DNA of 57,790 nucleotides, taken from contig ML769773.1 of NCBI GenBank assembly GCA_009733575.1, forward strand, positions 1-57,790, written 5' to 3'. The first letter of the stretch is position 1; every line of letters starts with the position of its first letter. This DNA is from Gymnopus androsaceus JB14 (taxonomy: Eukaryota > Basidiomycota > Agaricomycetes > Agaricales > Omphalotaceae). Made by a program: the position numbers and the translations under genes. The notes beneath the pieces are model-generated. The model did not search any database, was not told where the DNA came from, and saw only the letters and a program-made list of their open reading frames with translations. Of the stretch, positions 10,546-19,764 are shown piece by piece.

Positions 10546-11666
10546 ATGTTCGCCAAAAAGACCCTTGCATTTGGCGGAGCACGTGCCATCAAACACGTCA
10601 TATCTGGGCGCTCCGTTCAATTCCGTTCATTCAACAACTCCGAACTTCTCGTCCAAGCAGGTCCAAGCTTGTTGCAAGAAAGTTAAGAGTATGTAGCTAC
10701 AAAGTATATACTGTAAGTAATTAGTCCATATATAAAGTCGTCCCATTGTTGTCTTTCCACGTCCGCGGATTTTTCCGTCTTCGCTTCTCCTGCCCCAAGT
10801 CGCCTCCTACCTTGTCAACATCTTTAAATGTACGTTTCAGTATACAAGCCAACTTCGGGTGGACACCCTGTGGGCCTCCAGCAACATTCATCATATCTTC
10901 CAAAGCTCGCCGTGTTTTCGCAAGAGAGTTGGGAGAGAAAAAGACCTATATTATATTCATATCATTAGTTTTGACATATCAGTGGTATGAGATAGCTACT
11001 CACACGCTCGCTGTTCTCTCCCTCGTCTTCGCTGCAGAATGGAGAAGACCGCTCAAATCCTCTATCTTCCGAATCTTCAGCTTCACTCTCGTTTCCGTGG
11101 TCGAATTGCAAAGTTACTGGGGAGACCTGTCTTTCCTGTGCTCTGGTCTCTTCTTGAACGTCTCCGGGCCCCTCAAAGTCAATGGGACAGGCACCTGCTT
11201 CTGCTGGCGTGGCCGTGTGCACCCCAGGAATAATATAGAATGGTGGGTAGTGGTTTCAACGGAGTGCACGAAAGAACGGTAGGTTGTTTAACGGTGTATT
11301 TCCTCAGATAATAATCTCTAGCAGTAAAAACTTACCCTCTGGAGGAATATTGGGCATGGTTCAAGGCTGTTCAAGGTGACAGACAAACGCCGAACTTGAG
11401 AAGCTGCACTCATTGCACACTAATATGTTTAGACGCATGTAAACTTAGTACTTAGTAGCTTAGCAGTTAAAAAAATTCTGTGCATTATTATTTACACTCG
11501 AAAACTGTTCACATTCATTTCAGGCTATTTTCAGGCTATGGCTATGGCTCAAAAAGAACTCGAACGAGTTGAATGAACGGAGCGCCTAGATTGAACGGAG
11601 CGCCCACATATGACGTGATTTGATGGCACGTGCTCCGCCAAATGCAAGGGTCTTTTTGGCGAACAT
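10546..11666. mobile_element. hAT-like non-autonomous DNA transposon (1121 bp, 8-bp TSD)
   Basis: The element begins ATGTTCGCCAAAAAGACC and ends with the reverse complement of that sequence. The terminal inverted repeats extend about 90 bp with a few differences and one small insertion, reaching GTTGAATGAAC-type sequence. It is flanked by exact 8-bp duplications, the size produced by hAT transposases, among others. No transposase is recognisable inside, so it is non-autonomous. Its near-identical TIRs and undamaged target duplication point to a recent insertion. It carries an internal two-exon open frame on the minus strand. P-type and Merlin elements also make 8-9 bp duplications, so hAT is an inference from TSD size only. 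Confidence 0.85.
10721..11222 (-). CDS. Hypothetical open frame carried inside the hAT-like element
   Basis: Two minus-strand frames join in phase 0 through a GTGAGT donor after the GENSER codons and an ATATAG acceptor before VFFSPNSLAK. The result is a small acidic then basic protein ending in a Lys/Arg-rich segment (GQEKRRRKNPRTWKDN) and NGTTLYMD. No domain is recognised and it is not a full transposase. It could be a remnant of the original transposase, a captured host gene fragment, or chance. The upstream limit is uncertain because no strong start precedes MHTATPAEAG. Confidence 0.35.
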
Positions 11667-12059
11667 CTTTGAGATGAAACGGCGACGCAGTATGTTCAAT
11701 CGCATCGACTCCCTTCACAGCTTCATTGAATGCACCATCCTTGGTTATATCCTCTACTACAACCGTCTCAAACTTTTCTTCACCATATCCAGCTTCGGCG
11801 AAGATTTGCTTGATGACCACGGCTTTATCTTGGGAACGAACTGTTCCTCGGACAGAGTACCCTTTTTCGAGCAGTGTTTTTCCTACCCAAGCTGCTATAT
11901 ATCCATTGATACCAGTGACGAGTACTTTACTTCCAAGAGGGACGGTGGGCATGATGATGTTGGATGGATGAGCAATGCCACTGATGCTTTTGTAGTGGTA
12001 GTTGGTTTGTTTTTAAGCGTTGGTTTGTAGTGGTCGTTGGTTTGCTTTCAAGGTAGGTC

Positions 12060-12222
12060 TCGGATGTTATTCGGAGGAGTTTGGTTTACCTAGGAACGCG
12101 TAGAAATACATAATGGCTTCGAAGTTCGAGGTGTTCGGAGTTCGAGGTGATGTCATTTGTATCTCCGTCTCAAAGTTAACGCGTTCCTGGGTAAACTAAA
12201 CTCCTCCGAATGACATCCGAAT
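12060..12222. repeat. Inverted-repeat hairpin upstream of the interrupted SDR
   Basis: About 42 bp at the left (TCGGATGTTATTCGGAGGAG...) pairs with the reverse complement at about 12180-12222 (...CTCCTCCGAATGACATCCGA) with roughly four mismatches, around a spacer of about 80 bp. The paralogous position upstream of the second SDR (about 14345-14390) has only one arm, so the second arm was gained in unit 1 or lost in unit 2. No target duplication was found. Confidence 0.65.
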
Positions 12223-12539
12223 CTTATACTTACCAAGCCAATCCCTTACAAAAAACCAACCAACGATCGCTTCAACGTTTCGTTGGAGATCTGGAAATTG
12301 GTAGCGATTGTTATAACCTCACGAGTCTCGTTCGGGACTCAATTATTCAAAAAACCAAATGCAAGTGCTGCAGTAGTTCAAGCTTCAAGGCCGAGATTGT
12401 CGTTGAAACTTGGCTCCGACTTCAAAATGAATACCCATCTCTCCTTGAAGATGTATGGGAGTGATCAGTACTCTTGAAGAAAATACAGTTCTCAACTCAA
12501 CGGAACAAAAGTAGAAATCATAGAAAGCCGCGTCTATAA

Positions 12540-12830
12540 AATGGGGCTCTTTCAGATTTGAACCGAAGACCCCTGCAAATGATTTACGACCAATTTCGGG
12601 TTCCTTCAATCCTGGCATTCTCTCACCATGGCCAAAGATCAAGAAGAACTGAGACTGCACCCCCAATATCGGCGCTTAAGCTCCATATAAGTAAGTTGTT
12701 TTTGTCAATATTTTGGAGAAAGGCAGTAGAAACCTGTAAGATGAATCGGCCAAGTAGTACAGTTATCCGGCTTTTTTCACGAAATAAATCTCAGAGAGGC
12801 ATCATAGTAGGGTAACATTGCGCCTGTATA
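12540..12830 (-). pseudogene. Short degraded MFS transporter fragment (unit 1)
   Basis: On the minus strand short blocks match the larger MFS relic at 15.24-16.13 kb, for example CTCAGTTCTTCT near 12643 and GCCTCTCTGAG near 12795. No open frame survives. The call rests on its position in the duplicated unit and on these patches, not on a readable protein. Confidence 0.35.
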
Positions 12831-12922
12831 CTGTACATAACTCCTTGCATCCTCTTGCTTTCTCCCAATTTATTTAATATGTTATCCACAATACTACATA
12901 ATCTGCACTCTTCATCTAGTTT

Positions 12923-14228
12923 CTAGAACCACCCCCGTCTTGCAAAGTCCTCCAAACTATCCTTCGATGTCTGCTCCATAGTACGATACTTTACCTCCGC
13001 GCCGAGACCAAGTATCCTCTCAGCCTTTCTCGCATCGTACAAGATCTTGTGTTTGCAAGCTTTGCCTGCGCCGGGATTTCCTTTCGGCAGTTTATCTAGC
13101 GGGAGATCGGAGGAGGAGAGGGAGTTGGCTGCATCGACTAGATGAGAGAAGGCATTAATGACTCAGACAATGAACAGCAAGCAAGCTAAACACTCACTGA
13201 AATCCTGAAACGTAAACTCTCCCTTGCTAATCAATAGCCTCTCTCCGCCTGCTTCCTCCTTCGTCAGCGCCAGCACATGTGCTAATGCAATATCGCGCAC
13301 GTCTACCCAACCAGCTCCTACGTTAGCTAAGGCGTCGAGGGACTTGCCGCCCATGTCGCTCGTTGCAACGGTGTTGTACCAATCGAGGAGGGAGGTGCCG
13401 AGGGCAGAAGGGGATGCTGAAGGTGGGAGGTTGATTGCGGGGCCGAATACCTGTGAAGGTAAGATTAGAGAGAATGATCTGAGTACGATTAAAGGAACGT
13501 ACGTATGGAGGGTTCAGAGTAACGAGATCCCAGGAAAGATTAGCTTTATTTGAGTTGTAGAAGTCCCAAGCGGCTGCGAATCGGTATTTTAGTTAATCGA
13601 TAAGAGAAGGGGCAGAGAGGAGATACAAACCTTTCTCAGCCAATGTCTTACTAGCTCTGTACTTTGCACTCTGATTAGCCTCCCTCCCATTTTTCTCCAC
13701 CTCCTCAATTGCTTGATTATTCCAATCGGCCTCGGAGAAGAGTTTGGGTTCGGGAAGTTGCTCAAGGATGGCTGCTGTAGAGGAAGTTACGACGACTCGG
13801 CGGATGGAGCCTGAGGCTCGGAGAGCACTTTTGAGAACGCTGAGAGTACCGTGTACGGCTGGATTGATTAGTTCTATGCAAAAAGGGTGAATACAGTGTA
13901 TAGCGTCGAATGAAACCGAAATCGCACCCTGTGGATCATCAGCCTTGAAATGAAACGGCGACGCAGTATGTTCAATCGCATCGACTCCCTTGACAGCTTC
14001 ATCGAATGCACCCTCCTTGGTTATATCCTCTACTACAACCGTCTCAAACTTTTCTTTACCATACCCTGCTTCGGCGAAGATTTGCTTGAGAACCACGGCT
14101 TTATCTTCGGAGCGAACTGTGCCTCGGACAGAGTACCCTTTTTCGAGGAGTTTTTTCACTACCCAAGCGGCTATATAGCCATTTGCACCAGTAACGAGCA
14201 CTTTACTTCCAAGAGGAACGGTGGGCAT
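12923..14228 (-). CDS. Extended short-chain dehydrogenase (cinnamoyl-CoA/dihydroflavonol/GRE2-like reductase)
   Basis: Five exons join cleanly: 13928-14228, 13631-13873, 13503-13573, 13198-13450 and 12923-13137. They total 1083 nt, giving 360 residues. The N-terminus has the NADP-binding glycine motif VTGANGYIAAWVVKKLLEKG. The catalytic motif YRASK lies near residue 175, and a Ser-Ser-Thr run (VVVTSSTAA) about 50 residues before it supplies the active-site Ser/Thr. The ADDPQ-E-LINPAV and VTLNPPY-VFGPAI segments are characteristic of this SDR group. Such enzymes reduce aldehydes or ketones with NADPH in the cytosol. The substrate is unknown. It appears fully functional, in contrast to the transposon-split paralogue downstream. 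Confidence 0.9.
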
Positions 14229-15229
14229 GATGATGGTGGATTAGATATGGATGGGAATTTTGGGTGATGCACGGATGCTTTTATACACGGTCCTACATTG
14301 GCTGGTTTGTAATTAGGGATCTTAATTAGTAATTATGGATCTTGGTAACATTCGGATGTTACTCGGAGGAGTTTAATCTACCTCAGGAACACTTACAAGG
14401 ATGATTAGACTTTAGGCGAAGAAGAAGTTTGAGACGGAGATACCGAAATAGGACTCCGAGCGCGTTCTCGTTCTATCATCATCCTCACGCAAGGAAGGAA
14501 GGAAGTTATTACAACGGTCCCTAGACAGGAACGCTGGTTCCGGGGCAAATATTTAGCTGTACCATTGAAAGAGCTTCTGGTACGACGTCACGTAGAGTCT
14601 GCTCCAGGACTCAGTGCAAGTAAGTACTGCAGTATTTCGGTACCGAGGACTTTCGTTGGAACTTGGACGGCTCCTTCGTGTAAAACTAAATGTCCGATGA
14701 GAGACTCAGATAGTGATCAATTTCTATCTTCTCCGAAAGAACTCAACGTTGACTTAACAGAAAAAATCAATAAACTTGTGTCACTATGGGAGTAGCTTGG
14801 TGACCAATCCCTCTAAGAGGTTGATGCTTAGAGGGGACTGCTTTAGGCCTAGGATGGGAGGCTGAAACCTGCTAGAACGTGCGTCAAATTATTGCATACT
14901 TCTGTATTCCTATCTTAATATTCGCTTTGCCAGCAATATCTCAAGGGCGCCTTTAGGCGCGACCCTATACTTATGGGAGGTACCACCTGTTTTTTCAAGT
15001 TTGCGAGCACCCAGCTTCCGAAGAGATGATACTTATCGAAGAGACTAGGCCCGAGAGGATTGCGAGTCGCAAAAAAAGACATTCGGCATGGCTTGGATTA
15101 CTGTAGATACGTGCACTCAAAAGCAATGGGAAATACTGACACTCTTTCTTTCAACACTTCATACAAGTCGATTACTCTCGAGAAGCCCTCATTCTCCCCT
15201 CTTCCTCATCAAGTGAGGCCCCTTTAATC
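14229..15229. other. Upstream DNA of the intact SDR, shared with unit 1
   Basis: Patches up to about 14800 resemble 11953-12480 (for example CTGCAGTA near 14628 and 12368, and a diverged open frame at 14565-14795). A small hairpin, CCCTCTAAG...CTTAGAGGGG, lies at about 14811-14838. No gene was recognised. Confidence 0.4.
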
Positions 15230-16130
15230 CTAATGTGATCTCGCCAGCCTGCCCGAGCACTCAGAAGAACTGAGATTGCACACCCCGCAATGGTAAGGTA
15301 TAACGTGTCAACGTAGCACAATCTACCTTCACGGCATTGTATCCTTAGCTTCCCCTCCCCAACAATGAAGAAGAGTATCTGTGGTGTTACAGGGGATTCA
15401 TGTACATCGAGTTTCCTACCAAATGCAATGGAAATATGTCTTGCATGTCAGAAAACCCAGCGTCGGAGAAATGAGCTGAGTGTGCTCTGTTCAAAAGACA
15501 GCCGAAGGAAGAAAGGATTACACCGACTTGCCTAAACCAAATGTCCCTACTGCAAGAGTTAAAAGCGAAAAGGATGTTTCGCCAGGGAATGCACTGCGAG
15601 CGATAAACACAAAGATGAAAGCAGAGAGCCCGGATCCACATTGCACGATTCCTAAGGCATCAACTTGACTCCTGTTGGAAAAAAAACCATAAACCTACTA
15701 GAGCATCCGGAAATCTTTTCGCATTGGCATTTAGTGCAGCGGAATAACCTCGTTTTCCACCAACGCCAGTCATGACACTGAACACTATTAGAAGCAAGAA
15801 AGTTGCAGTCGAATTGACTCGGAAGTGTTCAAATCAGGTATCCTTCCAGTGTCGTAGATGACACGGATACCAGAGTAGTCCACTAATAGGAGGCAAAAAC
15901 CGCCGAACAAGTCAGATCTGGATCCAATTTTATCGACAAGCATTCCTCAGAGAGGCGCAGAAGGCAATACTCCGACTGGATAGTAAAGCGTTATCCATGC
16001 AATGTTTCGATGAGAAGAAAGCGAATCAGACCAGTTCCTGCAAGGCCGATTACATTCAGCTGAGTATGCGATATATGGAGTCACATAGCTAGCTGAGGTG
16101 CATATTCTATCAATAATTCATGTATTGTAA
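15230..16130 (-). pseudogene. MFS transporter (nodulin-like / monocarboxylate-type) relic
   Basis: Minus-strand translation gives, in several frames, pieces of the fungal nodulin-like MFS family: SHTQLNVIGLAGT, then a GMLVDKIGSRSDLFGGFCLL stretch, then VFSVMTGVGGKRGYSAALNA, and later an FSDMQDIFPLHLVGNSMYMN segment. Stops and frame changes occur between the pieces, so it cannot encode a transporter now. The glycine-rich MTGVGG...GYSAALNA block is the conserved helix of this family that normally continues into a phenylalanine-rich substrate helix. It lies behind the SDR in the duplicated unit, as the shorter fragment does in unit 1. Confidence 0.65.
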
Positions 16131-17416
16131 GTGTATGCTCTCCCTTTACCAGACATTCACTCACCTAAAAAAAACCTATAGTACAACGTCAGCGAAAACA
16201 TCAGTTCCAAAAAAACCAGGGAAATGCACTGCAGGAACAAACCAACAGAGGCCAAAGCCACAAGCACAGAAGCAAAAAGAATCAGTAGGCGACGTGCTTC
16301 AAGGCCACTTTGAAGCCCTCCACTCATTTGAAGCATCTTGCGCAGCTTGAATGTCGAGGAAACGAATAAAATGCCGAAGAGATGTTCTAGACTAAAACCT
16401 TGAAGCGCTCGTTGAGAATCGAGATGGTGGCCGTCAAGAAAAGAGTTTGCTTTAAATTTTGCTTACGAGCACTTGTCACTTGTAATTGTACCATTGGAAC
16501 ATACAAGTCGGATGCTACCTCAAGGTGACATCGAATGAGTGTATGATTCTCCCAGTGACTCGGAGGAGGTCTGCACGAGTGTCATTATTGATTATTCATT
16601 CAGTCCGAGTGCTTTTTTTTTTTTCTTTTTCGGGCTAACTAGGCTTCCTATGAGGCTTCGACGATGGGATAGGGATGGATAGATCGGTTTCCTACAGCAT
16701 AGGCCGCTACATGCCTAGATTCAGAGCTTACTCTTACTGTTACGAGAAGGTTCCGCTGTTCCCGAGCTAAGTCTCAGGGATGGGATGGAGGAAACAGAGG
16801 TATATCGTTGAGTCTTGACTGTCTTGACTAGGAAGGTTGCTTATGGCTTATGAGTGTATAGCCTAGAGGTACGTACCCCAAAAGAACTCATTGCAGCAAA
16901 AGAAGAGAACGTCCGTTCGAATCCAGATCCATCCTGTGAATCGGCTTGTAGAGATCTTCAGTCGTTTCGCGATTGTATACTTACGGCTTAGGCTCCTCCT
17001 ATTCCATACTTATTCTCTGAGGAAGGAAACTGAGATCGGGATTGGGTTAGGAAACACGAGCAGCCAAAAAATTGAGATTGAGATCGCGGAAAACGAGAAA
17101 TTTTAGTAAAGCATACCTGAAGCATACACATTGAATACTACATCAACATTGATTTGCATATTACTGAACACTCACCCCATCTCTCTTTCACATCTTGTAA
17201 CTTTCATCCCAGTCATCAGAATTGCAACGCCAAAAGTCATAGCATTCGGAAAGAGTCTGTAGTTCACTTAACCGCTATCCTTCTTACATCGACTCCCCTA
17301 TCGCTTCTATGAATTATTTTCCGACATGATACATCGATTTCTTTTCCGCCTGAGCCTCTCAATTCAGTTCTTCTCCGTCTTTTGACTCCTTATCTTCTCC
17401 TTCGGCCTGCCTTCCT
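16131..17416. other. Intergenic region, no gene recognised
   Basis: Short frames at 16120-16350 and 16891-17106 have no recognisable domain. A run of T at about 16612-16622 is followed by CT-rich sequence. The last 300 bp are the 3' flank of the EMC8/9 gene. Confidence 0.4.
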
Positions 17417-18871
17417 TTACTCCTTCAACAACTGCAATCCTTCCCTCAAATTGGCCGGAATCGCTTCCAGCGCTGCGGTGTTACGGAGCCAATCTGTATA
17501 CGTATTGGTGTGGGGGGAGAGGAATATGGGAGGGAGAGATGAGAGGAAGCGGTGGCAGCAGGAAGGGAAGCGAGAGCGAGGAGATGAGGGAGGAGAAAAT
17601 GTGGAGGGCGTGCGGTAAAGAATGGTGGAGTATTGGTCAGAATGCGAAGCAAATATGAGGAATAAGGGAGAAAATGGGATTGGGGAAGCGGGAGGAAGGA
17701 AAGAGGGAGCATTAGCATGAGAAAGAGAGATGCAAGGACGAAGAGAAGCGTGGAATCGTAAAGCAAGAAAACGTGAAACTGACGCCGGCCGCAGCCAGAG
17801 CCAACGAGCATCTCCCAGATAGTCTCAATCCACATACCATGCCCATAGCACGCTCGACAGACAAAGACGCCAGCGTAAACGCATGACCCTCTCATCTCCA
17901 CAAACAATCAACGCAAAACTTTTGACTCGACAACTTCCGCCAGCCAGTCTACTTTTCCGCTCCTTGACATTCGATATGCGACCGACAAAAGCAACGAACG
18001 AAAGAATGAGCTCAATCACTCACCAAGGCTAACGTCCTCCAAATGGTCGTCGAAATCGCAAAATGCCTGATGGGTTTTGTGGTCTTTTACCAAGGTTTTT
18101 GCGAGTGCCGGAAGCGAAGCAGAGCCGGAGGCAGTCGTTAGCGTAAATATAGATCCTGAGCTGAATGGTGATGGTGTCGAAGTATAGGGCCGCCATGAAG
18201 ATAAAGAGGAGGACGATTGAGGAAGGTAAGGCTGTTGTGGTTGTTTAGTTTGATTTCGTTGGATTGGGTTCGGTTGCGATAGCGATTTCACAGAGGAGAA
18301 AGATAATCAATACGGGTATCCAGTGACGAATAATCGAAGGACGTACAATCAGCGCAACATGCTCCTCCGAACCTATTTTCTCCCCATCGATCTACACGTA
18401 ATACATTAATCTTCGGTCGCGTTTAAAAGTCCATTGATAGCGAAGGGCGCGCACCACAAATGCGACAGCATCCCCAAACGCCTCTCTAATCTTTCCAGCA
18501 ACTCGTTCGCCTACTGGTGCCAGCGCACTATCATCTAGTCGGTCACAAGCTTGATAATACCCTACAACCTCCAATCCCTGTTCCGAAGCATGTCGAGTGA
18601 CCTTAATATGCCAAGTCAAAAGACTTGTACGATGTCGGATAGTAAGGAAACGTACCAAATCTAGCCCAATCTCCATCATAGGGCTTAGACTCGTCCAATG
18701 ATGCAGAAGCGGAATCGCATCGGTAATCTCCACCGTCCCATTCCCAACCGAAATCGAGTCAAGTTTCCGTCCCAAAAGCACTCCATTCACCGGTAAATGT
18801 GGATGTTTGGCCGCGTGGAAGAAGATTTTAAGGTATCCTCTGGGAGAGAGGGTGTATCTGACCGAGCTCAT
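17417..18871 (-). CDS. EMC8: ER membrane protein complex subunit 8/9 (EMC8/9, UPF0172)
   Basis: Five exons join in frame: 18656-18871, 18455-18601, 18347-18391, 18024-18231 and 17417-17493. They total 693 nt, giving 230 residues, close to the usual 200-210. The start gives VRYTLSPRGYLKIFFHAAKH followed by HLPVNGVLLG, the MPN-like N-terminal fold of EMC8/9. EVVGYYQACDRLDD and IDGEKIGSEEHVALI follow. The end restores FDDHLEDVSLDWLRN and stop after GLQLLKE. The EMC complex inserts transmembrane segments into the ER membrane, and EMC8/9 is its cytosolic face subunit. A serine-rich insert (PYLPQSSSSLSSW) follows the third exon. The last intron is about 530 bp, ten times the usual length here. The fourth exon boundary is the least certain. 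Confidence 0.9.
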
Positions 18872-19764
18872 GATGGAAGAGAGAGAAAGATGATCTGACG
18901 CGTGGCGCGCGCGTCAGATGATTAGGCGCCTTTGGGCTTTAATATTTGTCACCTCATTAGAACGCTGCGACATTGAGATTCATTTGCACAATGATACTGG
19001 AATGGGTACGAAGGCTGGATTTATCTGATTATTGGTTGTTTTAGCCATCGCAATCCACTCCCGAAGCCAGCGCGACCCAGTCTCATCCGTCAATGATTAT
19101 ATTCGTACGGACACCCATTCCTAGTCTCCTCTAAGCGTCTCGTCATACACTGACGATCCTTGCGGATGTGTGTATATAGATACATCCATAAGGATCGTCA
19201 TTTGTATTCGAGTCTGCCTATGGGAGACTAACCCATTCCAGCTGTTCTCGGTATCAGCGAATGTGTCTGTATCACTCTCCTAAGAAGCATTGTTGCTGAC
19301 TTGTGTGCTGCTCACTCCAGAACCTCCCCATGCTTGGTGATATTGAGAACTTGGTCACTGAGGCTCAAACTGTCGAAGTCAATAATCTTCTCATGAGCCC
19401 ATCAGGTTCGTATTGGTCATCGGACAAGATGTGCTTCGATTGAGTATGAAGTTGCTGGTGTTCGATTTTTTTTTTGTTTTTGGCATACCCTCTACAGCCA
19501 CCCTCTCACTGGTCAGAACACTGTCAAGTCTCGTGTAGAGTAGCTGGGCCTTCGAACACTCAATGATGATGAAGAAAGGAAACCTTCGAGGCTCTCTTTT
19601 TCCAACACCTCATCTAACTATGGTTACTTTTGCACACTCATTGCTGCCATGCAGCACGATGGCCCAAGCCCGCATGTGCATCGGCGAAAGGATCCTATTT
19701 GCAAACTAAGTACAGTCTACTGCTTGAAAAGTGAGGCTTTACACAATGCGCAATGCATAACATT
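18872..19764. other. Intergenic region between EMC8/9 and gene A
   Basis: It contains the EMC8/9 promoter side, one hairpin (19151-19200) and about 550 bp without recognisable coding potential, including an oligo-T run near 19468-19480. Confidence 0.4.
19151..19200. repeat. Short hairpin, arms TGACGATCCTT...AAGGATCGTCA
   Basis: TGACGATCCTT at 19151-19161 pairs with AAGGATCGTCA at 19190-19200, and inside them GGATGT pairs with ACATCC. The mismatch between the two stem parts is 2 nt. It could be a miniature element remnant or a transcript-end structure. Confidence 0.75.

Larger units (their letters stand above)
9488..11952 (-). pseudogene. Extended SDR (cinnamoyl-CoA/dihydroflavonol reductase-like), split by a transposon
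   Basis: A paralogue of the SDR at 12923-14228. Its exons are all readable: the N-terminus at 11952 carries the nucleotide-binding VTGINGYIAAW, exon 2 (about 10210-10480) carries the active-site YRASK, the following exons encode VFGPAIHL and ANVGAGWVDVRDIALAHVLA, and the tail ends LEDFAKRGWF plus TAG (9488-9490). The only lesion seen is a 1121-bp element inserted in the last codons of exon 1 (10546-11666) with an 8-bp duplication. If the element were removed the frame would be open. The enzyme type reduces an aldehyde or ketone with NADPH; the substrate is unknown. With the insert, translation from the ATG runs into element sequence and stops, so the gene is presumably inactive. Confidence 0.8.
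9230..12900. repeat. Tandem segmental duplication, unit 1 (SDR + upstream DNA + MFS relic)
   Basis: The SDR gene, its upstream 400-500 bp and traces of an MFS transporter relic behind it recur in the same order and orientation from about 12830 to 16130. Shared non-coding marks are TACTGTACATAA at about 9250 and 12832, the CGGAGGAGTTT block at about 12072 and 14365, and GTTGAATGAAC-free promoter DNA around 11960-12060 against 14230-14375. Unit 1 differs by a 1.1 kb transposon insertion. Confidence 0.7.

Noticed and set aside
10746..11282. 178-codon plus-strand frame inside the hAT-like element
   Set aside because: It is the reverse-strand shadow of the spliced minus-strand frame, which has a canonical intron and more protein-like composition.
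14811..15000. Structured RNA gene suggested by the hairpin CCCTCTAAG...CTTAGAGGGG
   Set aside because: Only one short stem could be drawn by eye and no known RNA family matched. Insufficient support.
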